Part shown: positions 1-8,457 of the stretch, piece after piece | Layout: the number at the start of each line of letters is the position of its first letter | How positions within the stretch are numbered: the first letter of the stretch is position 1 | Assembly (NCBI GenBank): GCA_002335055.1 | Contig: DDCH01000004.1 | Coordinates: 156,091-204,545, forward strand | Source of the DNA: Sulfurimonas sp. UBA2011 | GTDB taxonomy: Bacteria; Campylobacterota; Campylobacteria; Campylobacterales; Sulfurimonadaceae | DNA length: 48,455 bases | Reading direction: 5' to 3' | Notes under the pieces: generated by a model | The model's database searches: none | What the model was told of the DNA's origin: nothing | What the model saw: the letters and a program-made list of their open reading frames with translations, nothing else | Program-made: the position numbers and the translations under genes

Positions 1-365
1 TACCTATGTTAATAATACATACGGAAGTAAACTGTGAAATACCTTCTATTTTACAAGAGTTAAGATCTGTGAAATTCCGGATGAGAGTTCTAGGTTCACA
101 TAAATAACAGGATTGGTAATGACATAATCTACTTTTTTGTCTCTAATTATAGATTTTAGTTTATGTAAGTCTTTAAATTCAATTGGAAGTAAAACAAAAG
201 GATGTAAATGATTTTTTTATTGAGATAGTCAATAGTAGGTTGCCACTCTTTTATAGCACGTGCTTCACCATAGTTTGCTAAAACAGAGACTTTATACTCG
301 TTTGCACTTAAGTTTAGAAGTAACAATAAATTTAATAAAATACTACATAGTAGTACTTTCATCAT
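1..365 (-). pseudogene. Broken PhnD-like periplasmic binding / sensor gene (5' part, runs off left edge)
   Basis: The first ~50 codons encode a signal peptide and the start of a phosphonate-binding (PhnD-like) fold, with the typical phrase YKVSVLANYGEARAIKEW. The reading frame is lost at a run of seven A (212-218); restoring one A gives NKKNHLHPFVLLPIEFKDL and then DKKVDYVITNPV. A second shift near 95-105 is needed to continue as PRTLIRNFTDL towards the left edge. In Campylobacterota such domains often form the N-terminus of histidine kinases or GGDEF proteins, so the lost 3' part may have been a sensor. A candidate -10 TATAAT (385-390) lies just upstream. At least two independent frameshifts make this a pseudogene rather than one sequencing slip. 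Confidence 0.7.
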
Positions 366-467
366 TAATCATCTTTATAAATTAATTATATGAGTTGTCT
401 TAAGGGTGAAAGTAGTTTGAAAATTGTGGAGCAAAAGAGGGAAGGGGAGAAGAAAAAGGAGTGTTAT

Positions 468-1973
468 TTACTCACTTTCTTCTTGTTCATTATTAATAGG
501 CTTCATAGCAGGGAATAAAAGTACATCACGAATACTATGCTCATTGGTAAGTAGCATAACTAGTCTGTCTATTCCTATACCCTGACCAGCAGTTGGGGCC
601 ATACCATAACTCAGTGCTTCAACAAAGTCCTGATCCATTTCATGTGCTTCGTCATCACCAGAATCTTTAGCAGCCATTTGACCTTCAAAACGAGAGAGTT
701 GGTCTATAGGATCATTTAATTCGCTAAATGCATTTGCTATTTCGCGACCTGCGATGAAAAGCTCGAAACGCTCAGTAATTGCTGGATTTTCATCACTACG
801 ACGAGCAAGTGGAGAAATCTCAACTGGATACTCTGTGATAAAAGTAGGGTCAATTAACTTCTCTTCAACAAATTCGTCAAAAAGTTCCCCTTGTAATTGT
901 CCTAGATTTAAGTTCGGTTTCACATTAATTTTTTTGCTCTTTAAAAATGCGAGAATAGCTTCTATTGTATTACATGACTCTGGGGGCACACCACCTATAG
1001 TAGTAAGTGACTCTATAAGAGGAATCTCAACGAAGTTATCAAAATTAACTATCATATCTCCATAAGGGAGTTGTGTTGGAAGGTTTAAATGCTCAAAAAG
1101 ATACTGAAAATACTCTTTTGTAATCTCTATTAAATCTTTATATGTTTTGTATGCCCAATAAAATTCAATTGACGTAAACTCAGGGTTATGAGTAGCATCC
1201 ATACCTTCATTTCTAAAACAACGATTGATTTCAAAAACTGCCTCAAAACCACCAACAATTAAACGTTTAAGGTATAACTCTGGTGCAATTCTTAAAAATC
1301 TATCTATTCCAAGTGCATTATGATGTGTAATAAATGGTTTTGCATTTGCTCCACCTGCTATTGGGTGCATCATTGGAGTTTCAACTTCTAAGAAACCTTT
1401 GTCCTCAAAGAAATGACGAGTTAGGCTTATAACCTTTGAACGTGTTTGAAAAGTTTTACGTACATCTGCATTCATGATAAGGTCAAGGTAGCGTTTACGG
1501 TAACGAATCTCTTTGTCAGTAACACCATGAAATTTCTCAGGAAGTGGACTGATCGCTTTTGTTAAAATTGTAAAAGTATCAACATGAAGAGAAAGCTCAC
1601 CTTTTCCAGTTACAAAAGGAAAACCACCAACTTCTATAATATCACCAACTTCAATGTTCTTTTTAAACATAGTATTGTAAAAGTCTTCAGGAAGGTTGTC
1701 GCGCGTTACATATACTTGTAACATACCAGATTCATCTTCGATTTTAACAAATGAAGCTTTTCCCATAACACGTAAAAGTTTAATACGTCCACTTACAACA
1801 TAATGGCGTTTTTCATCACGTTTCTCTTCCATATCTGCTATGTCAGAGTTTACATTGAGGTACTTTTCTATAGTAGTATTTCGTTTAGAATTATTTGAGT
1901 ATGGATTAAATCCAGCTTCTTTAAGTAGTTTTGCTTTTTCTATTCTTTGTTGAACAAATTTATTATCAAACAT
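468..1973 (-). CDS. lysS: Lysyl-tRNA synthetase, class II
   Basis: Charges tRNA-Lys with lysine in the cytoplasm. The 501-residue length is normal for bacterial LysS. An N-terminal OB-fold for anticodon binding covers about residues 55-170, followed by the class II catalytic core. Motif 1 lies near 194-204 (FLEVETPMMHP), motif 2 at 251-266 (RCFRNEGMDATHNPEF) and motif 3 near 465-475 (GIGIDRLVMLL). Its ATG overlaps the fur stop codon by one base (TAATG), indicating translational coupling in a cvpA-fur-lysS operon. The fur-lysS pair is also found in Campylobacter, where glyA follows; here a broken sensor gene lies downstream instead. Confidence 0.97.
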   Translation of the reverse strand: MFDNKFVQQRIEKAKLLKEAGFNPYSNNSKRNTTIEKYLNVNSDIADMEEKRDEKRHYVVSGRIKLLRVMGKASFVKIEDESGMLQVYVTRDNLPEDFYNTMFKKNIEVGDIIEVGGFPFVTGKGELSLHVDTFTILTKAISPLPEKFHGVTDKEIRYRKRYLDLIMNADVRKTFQTRSKVISLTRHFFEDKGFLEVETPMMHPIAGGANAKPFITHHNALGIDRFLRIAPELYLKRLIVGGFEAVFEINRCFRNEGMDATHNPEFTSIEFYWAYKTYKDLIEITKEYFQYLFEHLNLPTQLPYGDMIVNFDNFVEIPLIESLTTIGGVPPESCNTIEAILAFLKSKKINVKPNLNLGQLQGELFDEFVEEKLIDPTFITEYPVEISPLARRSDENPAITERFELFIAGREIANAFSELNDPIDQLSRFEGQMAAKDSGDDEAHEMDQDFVEALSYGMAPTAGQGIGIDRLVMLLTNEHSIRDVLLFPAMKPINNEQEESE

Positions 1974-2461
1974 TAATTATTTTCCTTTTTTTCTTGGCAC
2001 TCTGAACAGATACCATATATTTGCATAGAGTGATCACTCATTTTAAAGTTGAGTTCATCAGTAATAGCATGTTGGCGTTTTTCAATATCTTCATCTACAA
2101 ACTCTGTAATCTTTCCACACTGAGTACAGATAAGGTGGTCATGGTGCTCTTTTGCACCTAGTTCATACTTTTTTCCTTGTGCACCAAATGAAAGTGAACT
2201 AACAACATTAGACTCTTCTAAAAGAGCTAGTGTTCTATAAACTGTTGCTATCCCTGTCTTTAGATCAGGCTGTTTTTCTTGTATAAGGTGGTGGAGTGCT
2301 TCTGGTGTAAGATGTTCATCTGAATCATAAAGTGTCTCTAATATAACCTCTCGTTGAATAGTAAACTTTAAATTATTCTTTTTTAAAAGTGTTTTAAAGT
2401 CAGTGAGTAACTGACCATATTCGATAGTCCTATTGTTAAAGTTCGTATTTATATTAGCCAT
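1973..2461 (-). CDS. fur: Ferric uptake regulator family repressor (Fur)
   Basis: A 162-residue metal-dependent DNA-binding repressor of iron homeostasis. The winged-helix domain spans about residues 20-95, including the family signature TGIATVYRTL near 69-78. The dimerisation domain carries the histidine cluster HHDH (106-109) and zinc-binding pairs C112/C115 and C152/C155. One base separates it from cvpA, and its stop overlaps the lysS start. PerR is a related alternative, but the fur-lysS order and the double CxxC pattern favour Fur. No Fur box was identified with confidence. Confidence 0.93.
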   Translation of the reverse strand: MANINTNFNNRTIEYGQLLTDFKTLLKKNNLKFTIQREVILETLYDSDEHLTPEALHHLIQEKQPDLKTGIATVYRTLALLEESNVVSSLSFGAQGKKYELGAKEHHDHLICTQCGKITEFVDEDIEKRQHAITDELNFKMSDHSMQIYGICSECQEKKENN

Positions 2462-2462
2462 A

Positions 2463-3104
2463 TTATTTCTCTTTGGTCTGTTTTTGAATCTGTTGTTTTA
2501 GTTCATCTTGTATTTTTTGTATCTCTTCTTGAGTACTTTCACTAATTAGTGCCTCAGTTCTCTCTTTTATGGCTTCTGAACCTTGCTCAATTGTAGAGTT
2601 GATATTTTCACTTAATCCTACTGGGTCTATTTTCATGATATAAGCACCTGATTCAACCATAATAGGAAATAAGACACTTGTTTGCATCACAGAATCAAGT
2701 GTTGATTTCACTGCTTTTATATTATATGCTGCATGTGCTATAATAGCTGCTATAAGAAAAAACTTACTTGCCCCAAATACAAATCCTAAAATTCTATCAA
2801 TTGGACCAAGACCACTAAGTGAACTTAGTTTTTTAAATGCATAACCAATTAGAATCATAAGAAGCCAAAAGATCACTAAGGTTGTTAAAAATCCTAAAAA
2901 ACTTACAGCTGATGGTGATGAAAAGTTAAATATAAGATTATTTAAATATTCACCTAGATTATCTCCAAATCGTGAAGCGATAAAGAGACCACCAATTATA
3001 CCTATAAGGCCAAAAAGTTCTTTAAAAAATCCATTAATAATCCCTTTAAGTCCAAGTAAGAGGATAATAATCGCTGCTACGATATCAAAATAATTAATGT
3101 CCAT
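2463..3104 (-). CDS. cvpA: CvpA family inner-membrane protein
   Basis: A 213-residue protein with about four hydrophobic segments in its first 160 residues, then a polar helical tail rich in Gln, Lys and Glu (about 165-213) that probably faces the cytoplasm. The N-terminus (NYFDIVAAIIILLLGLKGI) and the following glycine-rich helices match the colicin V production protein family. Its molecular role is poorly defined; it is linked to envelope processes. It is the first intact gene of the cvpA-fur-lysS operon. Its start codon overlaps the end of an upstream GGDEF remnant in another frame. Confidence 0.88.
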   Translation of the reverse strand: MDINYFDIVAAIIILLLGLKGIINGFFKELFGLIGIIGGLFIASRFGDNLGEYLNNLIFNFSSPSAVSFLGFLTTLVIFWLLMILIGYAFKKLSSLSGLGPIDRILGFVFGASKFFLIAAIIAHAAYNIKAVKSTLDSVMQTSVLFPIMVESGAYIMKIDPVGLSENINSTIEQGSEAIKERTEALISESTQEEIQKIQDELKQQIQKQTKEK

Positions 3105-3246
3105 TTGGAGCCATTTCTGAGTTCATTTGATCTTTTCCACTGTTTTTAGATTTGTAAAGTGCTTTATCCACTCTGGATATAATATCTTCAGGATCATCAC
3201 CATTAGAGTATTGTGTCGCTCCAATGCTCATAGTTACATATAGTGC
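3094..3246 (-). pseudogene. C-terminal remnant of a GGDEF (diguanylate cyclase) gene
   Basis: Reading on the minus strand from about 3246 gives ALYVTMSIGATQY, then DPEDIISRVDKALYKSKNSG and KDQM, ending in TAA at 3094-3096. This is the characteristic last helix-and-strand unit of GGDEF domains (T.SIGv....d....l...AD.ALY.AK..G). Nothing of the catalytic part remains, so most of the gene was deleted. Its stop overlaps the cvpA ATG, suggesting the lost gene was once translationally coupled to cvpA. A 45-residue product could start at ATG 3231 but would have no cyclase function. Confidence 0.75.
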
Positions 3247-3252
3247 ATTATA
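3247..3252 (-). promoter_or_regulatory. Candidate -10 box for the cvpA-fur-lysS operon
   Basis: TATAAT preceded by GGG on the minus strand, 9-10 nt before the first ATG of the GGDEF remnant and about 145 nt before cvpA. No good -35 box is visible, as is usual for Campylobacterota sigma70 promoters. It lies at the junction left by loss of the GGDEF gene. Confidence 0.45.
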
Positions 3253-3337
3253 CCCGCATAAGCATAAATTAAACTTTCATACCTCCCTTTCAGTGGCAAA
3301 CACCTATTTAATAATGATAGTTTTAGGCTTATTTAGA

Positions 3338-3343
3338 TAGAAT
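3338..3343 (+). promoter_or_regulatory. Candidate -10 box for the DAHP synthase gene
   Basis: TAGAAT 30 nt before the ATG at 3374, with an AAGG Shine-Dalgarno match at 3362-3365. The 3253-3373 stretch holds this promoter region and no other recognised element. Confidence 0.4.
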
Positions 3344-3373
3344 CCAAAAAAATATTTAATTAAGGTAATTATT

Positions 3374-4723
3374 ATGAGTATATGGAGCCCTTCTAGCTGG
3401 AGAGAGAAACCAATTTTACAGCAACCAACTTATCCTGATAAGGCGGCATTGGATAATGTTTTAGCTGAGCTTAAAAACTATCCGCCACTTGTTTTTGCTG
3501 GTGAAGCACACACACTTAAGGCACAGCTTGGTAATGTAGCCAACGGAAATGCATTTTTACTTCAAGGTGGAGATTGTGCTGAGAGTTTTTCAGAGTTCCA
3601 TGCTGATAATATCCGTGATACCTTTAAGGCTATGATGCAGATGGCAGTTGTTATGACTTACTCTGGTGGTCTTCCTGTAGTTAAGGTTGGACGTATGGCA
3701 GGGCAGTTTGCTAAACCTCGTTCAAGTGATACTGAAACATTTGATGGTGTAGAACTTGCTTCATACCGTGGAGATATTATCAATGGAACTGAGTTTACAG
3801 CAGATGCGCGTATACCTGATCCTCAGCGTATGATAAAAGCTTATAACCAAGCTTCAGCAACATTAAACTTACTTCGTGCTTTTGCATCAGGTGGTTTAGC
3901 TGATTTACATCAAGTTCACCAGTGGACACTAGACTTCGCTCATCAGGGTGAAGTAAGCAAAAAGTATGAAAAAATGGCGCAAGATATTGAAAAATCACTG
4001 CGTTTCATGGAAGCTTGTGGTGTAAATTCAAAAAACTATAGAACTCTTCGTGAGACAGATTTTTATACTTCTCATGAAGCACTTTTACTTCCTTATGAAG
4101 AAGCATTTACTCGTAAAGATTCTATCACAGGTGACTGGTATGATACATCAGCACACATGTTATGGATAGGTGATAGAACTCGCCAACTCGACGGTGCACA
4201 TGTTGAGTACTTAAAGGGTGTTAAAAATCCTATTGGTGTAAAAGCTGGACCAACTATGGATCCACAAGACTTAGTAAAACTTTGTAATGCACTGAACCCA
4301 GAAAATGAAGCAGGTCGCTTAAATGTAATCGTTCGTATGGGTGCAGGAAAAGTTGGTGACGGTATGCCAGCTCTTATTAAAGCGATAGAGAAAGAGGGTC
4401 TTAAAGTAGTGTGGTCATGTGATCCTATGCATGGTAATACTATCAAGTCTTCAAACAACTATAAAACTCGTCCTGTTGATTCTATTCTTACAGAGATGAA
4501 AGAATTTTTCCAGATTCATAAAGCTGAGGGAACTCATGCAGGTGGTGTTCACTTGGAGATGACAGGTAAAAATGTAACTGAGTGTATCGGTGGTAGTTTT
4601 ACTGTAACTGAAGAAGACTTATCCTCTCGTTACCATACTCATTGTGACCCGCGTTTAAATGCAGACCAGTCACTTGAGCTTGCGTTCTTAATCGCTGACT
4701 CACTTAAAGAAGCTAGAAAATAG
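3374..4723 (+). CDS. aroF: 3-deoxy-7-phosphoheptulonate synthase, class II (plant type)
   Basis: Catalyses condensation of phosphoenolpyruvate and erythrose 4-phosphate, the first step of the shikimate pathway. The 449-residue length and the N-terminus WSPSSWREKPILQQPTYPD are typical of class II enzymes, unrelated in sequence to the E. coli AroFGH type. Visible motifs are GGDCAESF (65-72, with the metal-binding Cys68), VGRMAGQFAKPRS (about 105-117), KAGPTMDP, CDPMHGNT and HLEMTGKNVTEC. Transcribed alone, facing away from cvpA; a hairpin follows directly. The symbol is used loosely, because class II enzymes are named aroF, aroG or aroH in different genomes. Confidence 0.95.
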   Translation: MSIWSPSSWREKPILQQPTYPDKAALDNVLAELKNYPPLVFAGEAHTLKAQLGNVANGNAFLLQGGDCAESFSEFHADNIRDTFKAMMQMAVVMTYSGGLPVVKVGRMAGQFAKPRSSDTETFDGVELASYRGDIINGTEFTADARIPDPQRMIKAYNQASATLNLLRAFASGGLADLHQVHQWTLDFAHQGEVSKKYEKMAQDIEKSLRFMEACGVNSKNYRTLRETDFYTSHEALLLPYEEAFTRKDSITGDWYDTSAHMLWIGDRTRQLDGAHVEYLKGVKNPIGVKAGPTMDPQDLVKLCNALNPENEAGRLNVIVRMGAGKVGDGMPALIKAIEKEGLKVVWSCDPMHGNTIKSSNNYKTRPVDSILTEMKEFFQIHKAEGTHAGGVHLEMTGKNVTECIGGSFTVTEEDLSSRYHTHCDPRLNADQSLELAFLIADSLKEARK

Positions 4724-4731
4724 CCTCTCTT

Positions 4732-4756
4732 GATTAACTCTTTTTAAGAGTTAATC
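4732..4756. terminator. Bidirectional terminator between convergent genes
   Basis: An 11-bp perfect inverted repeat, GATTAACTCTT / AAGAGTTAATC, with a 3-nt TTT loop, between the DAHP synthase stop (4723) and the uup stop (4744-4746). T-rich DNA follows on the plus strand. The stem is AT-rich but long and placed exactly between convergent genes. Confidence 0.65.
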
Positions 4757-6690
4757 TCTTCTTCTTTTTCTTGTATATTTAAAAGTTCTTCTATCTTTGT
4801 CTCATATAACTCTTCCGTATTTGCTAACTCTTGTGCAACAGCAGTAATACCCTTTTCTTCATAACAAGATGGATTTGCTAAACACTTATTTATATCTTCT
4901 ATTTTGACTTCAAGTTCTTCTATTTCTAAAGGAAGTTTTTCTAAGGCCATTTTTTCTTTAAATGTTAGTTTGAGTGTTGTTTTCTTCTCTTCTTTTTTTG
5001 TCTCTATAACTTTAGGAGCAGAAGCTACTTCTGCTTCCATAAGGGAAAGTTCTTTTAACTCTTTTTCCATATCAAGGTATTCGCTATATTGTTGATGAGA
5101 CTCTTCTATAGTTTTATCAGCTTGAAAAATGAAAAGTTTTTTTGCAATTTTATCTACAAAGTATCTATCATGACTTACAATTATTACAGCACCTGCAAAG
5201 TTAGTGAGTTGCTCTTCTAAAATGTTAATAGTTGGAATATCCAAGTCGTTTGTAGGCTCATCTAAAATGAGAATATCCACATCTTTTGTAAAGAGTAGGG
5301 CAAGTGCTACACGGTTTTTCTCTCCACCACTAAGAACTCCTACTTTTTTCTCTAAAAACTCCCTGGGGAAAAGGAAGTTTTTTAAGTATCCATAGACATG
5401 TAAATCTGCACCACGAACACTCACTCTATCTCCACCATTAGGACAAAATGTCTCTATTAGGTTTTTGTCATCATCAAGAAGTTCACGGTGTTGGTCAAAG
5501 TAACCGACTTTGAACTCTCCGCGTTTGATGATTCCCTCGGTCGGTTCCATTCTTCCAAGTAAGGCTTTAAGTAGTGTTGATTTTCCACTTCCATTTGGTC
5601 CAACAATAGCGATAACATCTTTTTGTAGTATTCGAGTCGTAAAGTTTTTTAAAAGCTGTTTATCTCCAAGTGTGAGTCCGAGTTTTTCTACCTCAAAAAG
5701 CATCTTCTGTTTGTTGATACTTTTATCACGATTAAAGTGTTTTGCCTCGCGTTGGAGTTCTACACTCATCATGCGGATTTTTGCTGGATTTGTTTTAGCA
5801 TCTTCTCGCAGATTCATAAGTCGCTCTTTACGACCCTCGTTGCGTTTAAGTCTTGCACGAACTCCACGAGCAAACCATTCGTTCTCGCGTTTAAGAACAC
5901 CTAGAAGATTATCATGCTGTTTTTGAAGTGTTCGGATATACTCTGCTTTTTGAGTTAAGTAGCTACTATAACCACCGCTATACTCTTTTAAAACGCAGTC
6001 ATCAACTTCCACACTTTTTGTAGCGATACGGTCGATGAAGTATCTATCGTGAGAGATAAAAACAAGAGTAAATTTCTCTTTGAGAATCAACTCTTCTAAA
6101 AATTCAACCATATAAACATCAAGGTGATTGGTAGGCTCATCAAGCAGTAAAATATCTGGTTTTTGTAGGAGTAACGAGGCAAGGGCAACACGTCGTTGTT
6201 CTCCACCACTTAAAAGTGAGATAGGTTTGTCTTCATAATCTTTGAGATTGAAGTGTTGGATGATTCGTTCTACCTTATCATCTAGGTTCCAAGCATTATG
6301 ATGGTCTATGTATTTTGAGAGTTGCTCATGCTCATCTAAAAGGTTCTTATTTTCAAAGTCCTCCGCTAGAAGCATTGAGAGTTCATTATATCTCTCTTTA
6401 GCAGTGTTTAAATCTACTAAACCATGTTCAACTGCCTGACGGACATTATGTCCTTCAACAAAGTTTGGGCGCTGGTCTAGCATCTTAACTTCAAGGTCAT
6501 TTTTTGTGATACGGTTTCCACCATCTTGCATGAGTGAACCGTGAACTATCTTCATAAGAGTAGATTTTCCACTTCCATTTTTTCCGATGATGACTATACG
6601 TTCACCCTCATCAACATGAAAGTTCACTTCTGTGAGAATCTTTTGAGCTGAGTAGTGTTTAGAGATGTTTTGTAGGTCTATAAGTGCCAT
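4744..6690 (-). CDS. uup: ABC-F family ATPase, Uup type
   Basis: A soluble protein of 648 residues with two ATP-binding cassettes and no membrane segments, as in ABC-F ribosome-associated or DNA-binding ATPases. Cassette 1 has Walker A GKNGSGKS (36-43), the signature LSGGEQRR and Walker B ILLLDEPTNHLD. Cassette 2 has GPNGSGKS, LSGGEKNR and LILDEPTNDLD. A charged linker lies between them. The C-terminal ~100 residues are Lys/Glu-rich and probably coiled coil, as in Uup. Two bases separate it from the helicase-like gene upstream, suggesting co-transcription and a shared role around RNA or ribosomes (inference). Confidence 0.9.
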   Translation of the reverse strand: MALIDLQNISKHYSAQKILTEVNFHVDEGERIVIIGKNGSGKSTLMKIVHGSLMQDGGNRITKNDLEVKMLDQRPNFVEGHNVRQAVEHGLVDLNTAKERYNELSMLLAEDFENKNLLDEHEQLSKYIDHHNAWNLDDKVERIIQHFNLKDYEDKPISLLSGGEQRRVALASLLLQKPDILLLDEPTNHLDVYMVEFLEELILKEKFTLVFISHDRYFIDRIATKSVEVDDCVLKEYSGGYSSYLTQKAEYIRTLQKQHDNLLGVLKRENEWFARGVRARLKRNEGRKERLMNLREDAKTNPAKIRMMSVELQREAKHFNRDKSINKQKMLFEVEKLGLTLGDKQLLKNFTTRILQKDVIAIVGPNGSGKSTLLKALLGRMEPTEGIIKRGEFKVGYFDQHRELLDDDKNLIETFCPNGGDRVSVRGADLHVYGYLKNFLFPREFLEKKVGVLSGGEKNRVALALLFTKDVDILILDEPTNDLDIPTINILEEQLTNFAGAVIIVSHDRYFVDKIAKKLFIFQADKTIEESHQQYSEYLDMEKELKELSLMEAEVASAPKVIETKKEEKKTTLKLTFKEKMALEKLPLEIEELEVKIEDINKCLANPSCYEEKGITAVAQELANTEELYETKIEELLNIQEKEEEINS

Positions 6691-6692
6691 AT

Positions 6693-7427
6693 TTACTTTT
6701 CTTTTTCTTGTGTTTCTGCTTGTATTTCTTCTTTGTTTTCTTCTATATTTTTTTCTTGTTTATCAACAGGAACCCACTTAGATTTTATATCAGCTCTTCT
6801 TTTAGCACGCATTGCTACTTTTTTATGGCGCGGTTTTTTACTTTTATCTTTTACCTGAATTTGGGCACGGTTTGTATGCTCAAAACCTTCAAGCTCTATC
6901 TCTTTCATCTCACATTTCATCATAAGCTGGATAGTTTCTAGTTGTCCTTCATCTTGAGGATCTATAAGTGAGATAGCATTTCCAGTCTCATCAACTGTGC
7001 GAAGACAAGTGAAGTACTCAGGAGCTTCAAATGGCAGGTCATAGTTTATAAGTGTTTCTACACCTGTAAGTTCCATACTTGCAAAGATTTTTGTTGTAGT
7101 GATTAGGATTTGTAAGTCTTTAGCATTAAACGTAGTCTGAGCATCTTCTATTTGAGAAGCTCTATGATTTCCATTGACATTTAAGACATTAAACTCTTTT
7201 TCTTTAAGTATAGTTTCGAGCTTGTCAGCACTTTTTTTGCTTTTTACTATTAGTAAGATTTGTTTTGCTTTTAGTGGTGCTAGCAAGTCTACTAACATTC
7301 TAGCCTTATCATGCTGTTGGACAAAGTAAGCTACTTGTGGAGTACGATTTCCAACACTGATATAGTCATAATATTTTTTAGGTGTACTAGTGTTTTCTTC
7401 ATTTAAAGTAGTATTCTCTTCACTCAT
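6693..7427 (-). CDS. Stand-alone helicase C-terminal (RecA2-like) domain protein with degenerate motifs
   Basis: A 244-residue protein resembling only the second RecA domain of RhlE-like DEAD-box helicases. About residues 55-70 (KQILLIVKSKKSADKLETIL) match motif IV, HRASQIEDAQTTF matches the Q..R....F segment, and GVETLINYDLP matches GVxxVINYDLP. The catalytic parts are missing: motif V lacks D..ARG.D, and motif VI HRIGRTGR is replaced by CLRTVDETG. No DEAD domain precedes it. The C-terminus has a basic patch (SKKPRHKKVAMRAKRR) then an acidic tail, suggesting RNA binding without helicase activity. The frame is clean, with a GGAG Shine-Dalgarno and -10 TATAAT upstream, so it is probably functional. 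Confidence 0.6.
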   Translation of the reverse strand: MSEENTTLNEENTSTPKKYYDYISVGNRTPQVAYFVQQHDKARMLVDLLAPLKAKQILLIVKSKKSADKLETILKEKEFNVLNVNGNHRASQIEDAQTTFNAKDLQILITTTKIFASMELTGVETLINYDLPFEAPEYFTCLRTVDETGNAISLIDPQDEGQLETIQLMMKCEMKEIELEGFEHTNRAQIQVKDKSKKPRHKKVAMRAKRRADIKSKWVPVDKQEKNIEENKEEIQAETQEKEK

Positions 7428-7473
7428 AATGGACTCCTTAAAGTTTTAAAAGAATTATAGCTAAGTAATGGGT

Positions 7474-7479
7474 TATAAT
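7474..7479 (+). promoter_or_regulatory. Candidate -10 box just upstream of the ATG at 7486
   Basis: TATAAT 6 nt before the ATG of the amine oxidase remnant, predicting a transcript starting at or near the start codon. No Shine-Dalgarno sequence is present. Confidence 0.4.
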
Positions 7480-7485
7480 GATAAT

Positions 7486-7875
7486 ATGAATAAGAAAAAA
7501 ATAACAATTATTGGTGCAGGTATAAGTGGACTCTATCTTGGGTATTTATTAGAAGATAAGTACGACATAACAATTCTTGAAGCAAGAAATAGAGTTGGTG
7601 GAAGAATTTACAGTATATCTGGAAATGATATGGGTCCTTCATGGATTTGGTCACATCAAAAAAATGTTTTAAAACTTATACAAGAACTAGGGTTAGAACT
7701 CTTTACTCAGTTTACTGATGGAAACTCTTTGTATGATACTAAGAACAAACTTGAAGTCTTCTCATAGAAACACTTGCATCTAAACTTCAAAACACTAAAA
7801 TTATTTTAGAAGCAAGAGTAGAGAGTATAAAAGAAGAGAATGAAAGTAGCCTTGTAAAAACTCAAAATGCAGATC
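7486..7875 (+). pseudogene. FAD-dependent amine oxidase remnant with internal deletion
   Basis: The first 93 codons from ATG 7486 begin a flavin amine oxidase: KKKITIIGAGISGLYLGYLL is the dinucleotide-binding GxGxxG, and LEARNRVGGRI is the second FAD motif, followed by GPSWIW. The frame stops at 7765-7767. Shifting frame gives LLIETLASKLQNTKIILEAR and VESIKEENESSLVKTQN, which matches the central part of the same family (NAD(P)/FAD monooxygenase style), so a large internal segment is missing. The homology ends at about 7875, where a different gene begins. Not functional. Confidence 0.75.
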
Positions 7876-8457
7876 AAAGGTATAGACCTAGATACAACAC
7901 TCGGTGTAATGGGTCTTGATATATTTAATATTACCAAGATTGTTTTAGATAATAAGCTTAGTAAACTTACTCGCATAAAACATTTAGAAATGGATTTAGA
8001 CTATGCAGATGAGATGATTCATTTAAAAGATGTTGCATTTACTACAGCTAAGTATAGAATTGCAGCTATTGGTGATATACACGAAGATGGAAATATTACT
8101 TCTTTAGATATTCATATTTTAAACAAAAAAGGCTGTTCTATTTTAGATCAAAAATTAACTGGTAGTATTTATGATATAAAACTTGACAAGAGACTATCCA
8201 CAACTATTGACATTGTGCGTTCAGTACCAAAATCATTTCTAAATAAGACAAAAAGTATTTTAGATTTTGCAACAAACATCGTGGATAAGAAAGCTTCATT
8301 TATTATAAAAGAGAGCCATCTCAATGAGAATGATATTACACTGCTTTCAAGTATAAGTCAGCGAGCAACAGGTGTACTCTCAACAACAGTAGGTGCAGTT
8401 AAACGAGAGTGTAAACCTATATATAGAGGTTTAGTGAAACATCCTTTAAATGATTAA
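7867..8457 (+). pseudogene. 3' fragment of an AsmA-like gene fused to the amine oxidase remnant
   Basis: An open frame of 196 codons ending at TAA 8455-8457. The protein (KGIDLDTTLGVMGL, DLDYADEMIHLKDVAFTTAKYRIAA, GDIHEDGNITSLDIHILNKKG, IYRGLVKHP) looks like the C-terminal part of an AsmA/TamB-type envelope protein: beta-strand-rich, with a conserved C-terminal domain. The family assignment is by resemblance only. The ATG at 7867 lies inside the end of the amine oxidase remnant and has no ribosome-binding site, so the original 5' part was deleted. It could be a real short gene, but the junction makes that unlikely. Confidence 0.5.

Noticed and set aside
4093..4458. 121-codon minus-strand frame inside the DAHP synthase gene
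   Set aside because: Antisense to conserved catalytic motifs of a well-supported enzyme.
5510..5926. 138-codon plus-strand frame inside uup
   Set aside because: Antisense shadow of the second ATP-binding cassette and linker; low-complexity Ser/Arg/Phe composition.
6693..7427. Helicase-like gene as a simple pseudogene
   Set aside because: Start, Shine-Dalgarno, promoter and stop are all in order and the frame is clean over 244 codons with a purposeful charged tail.
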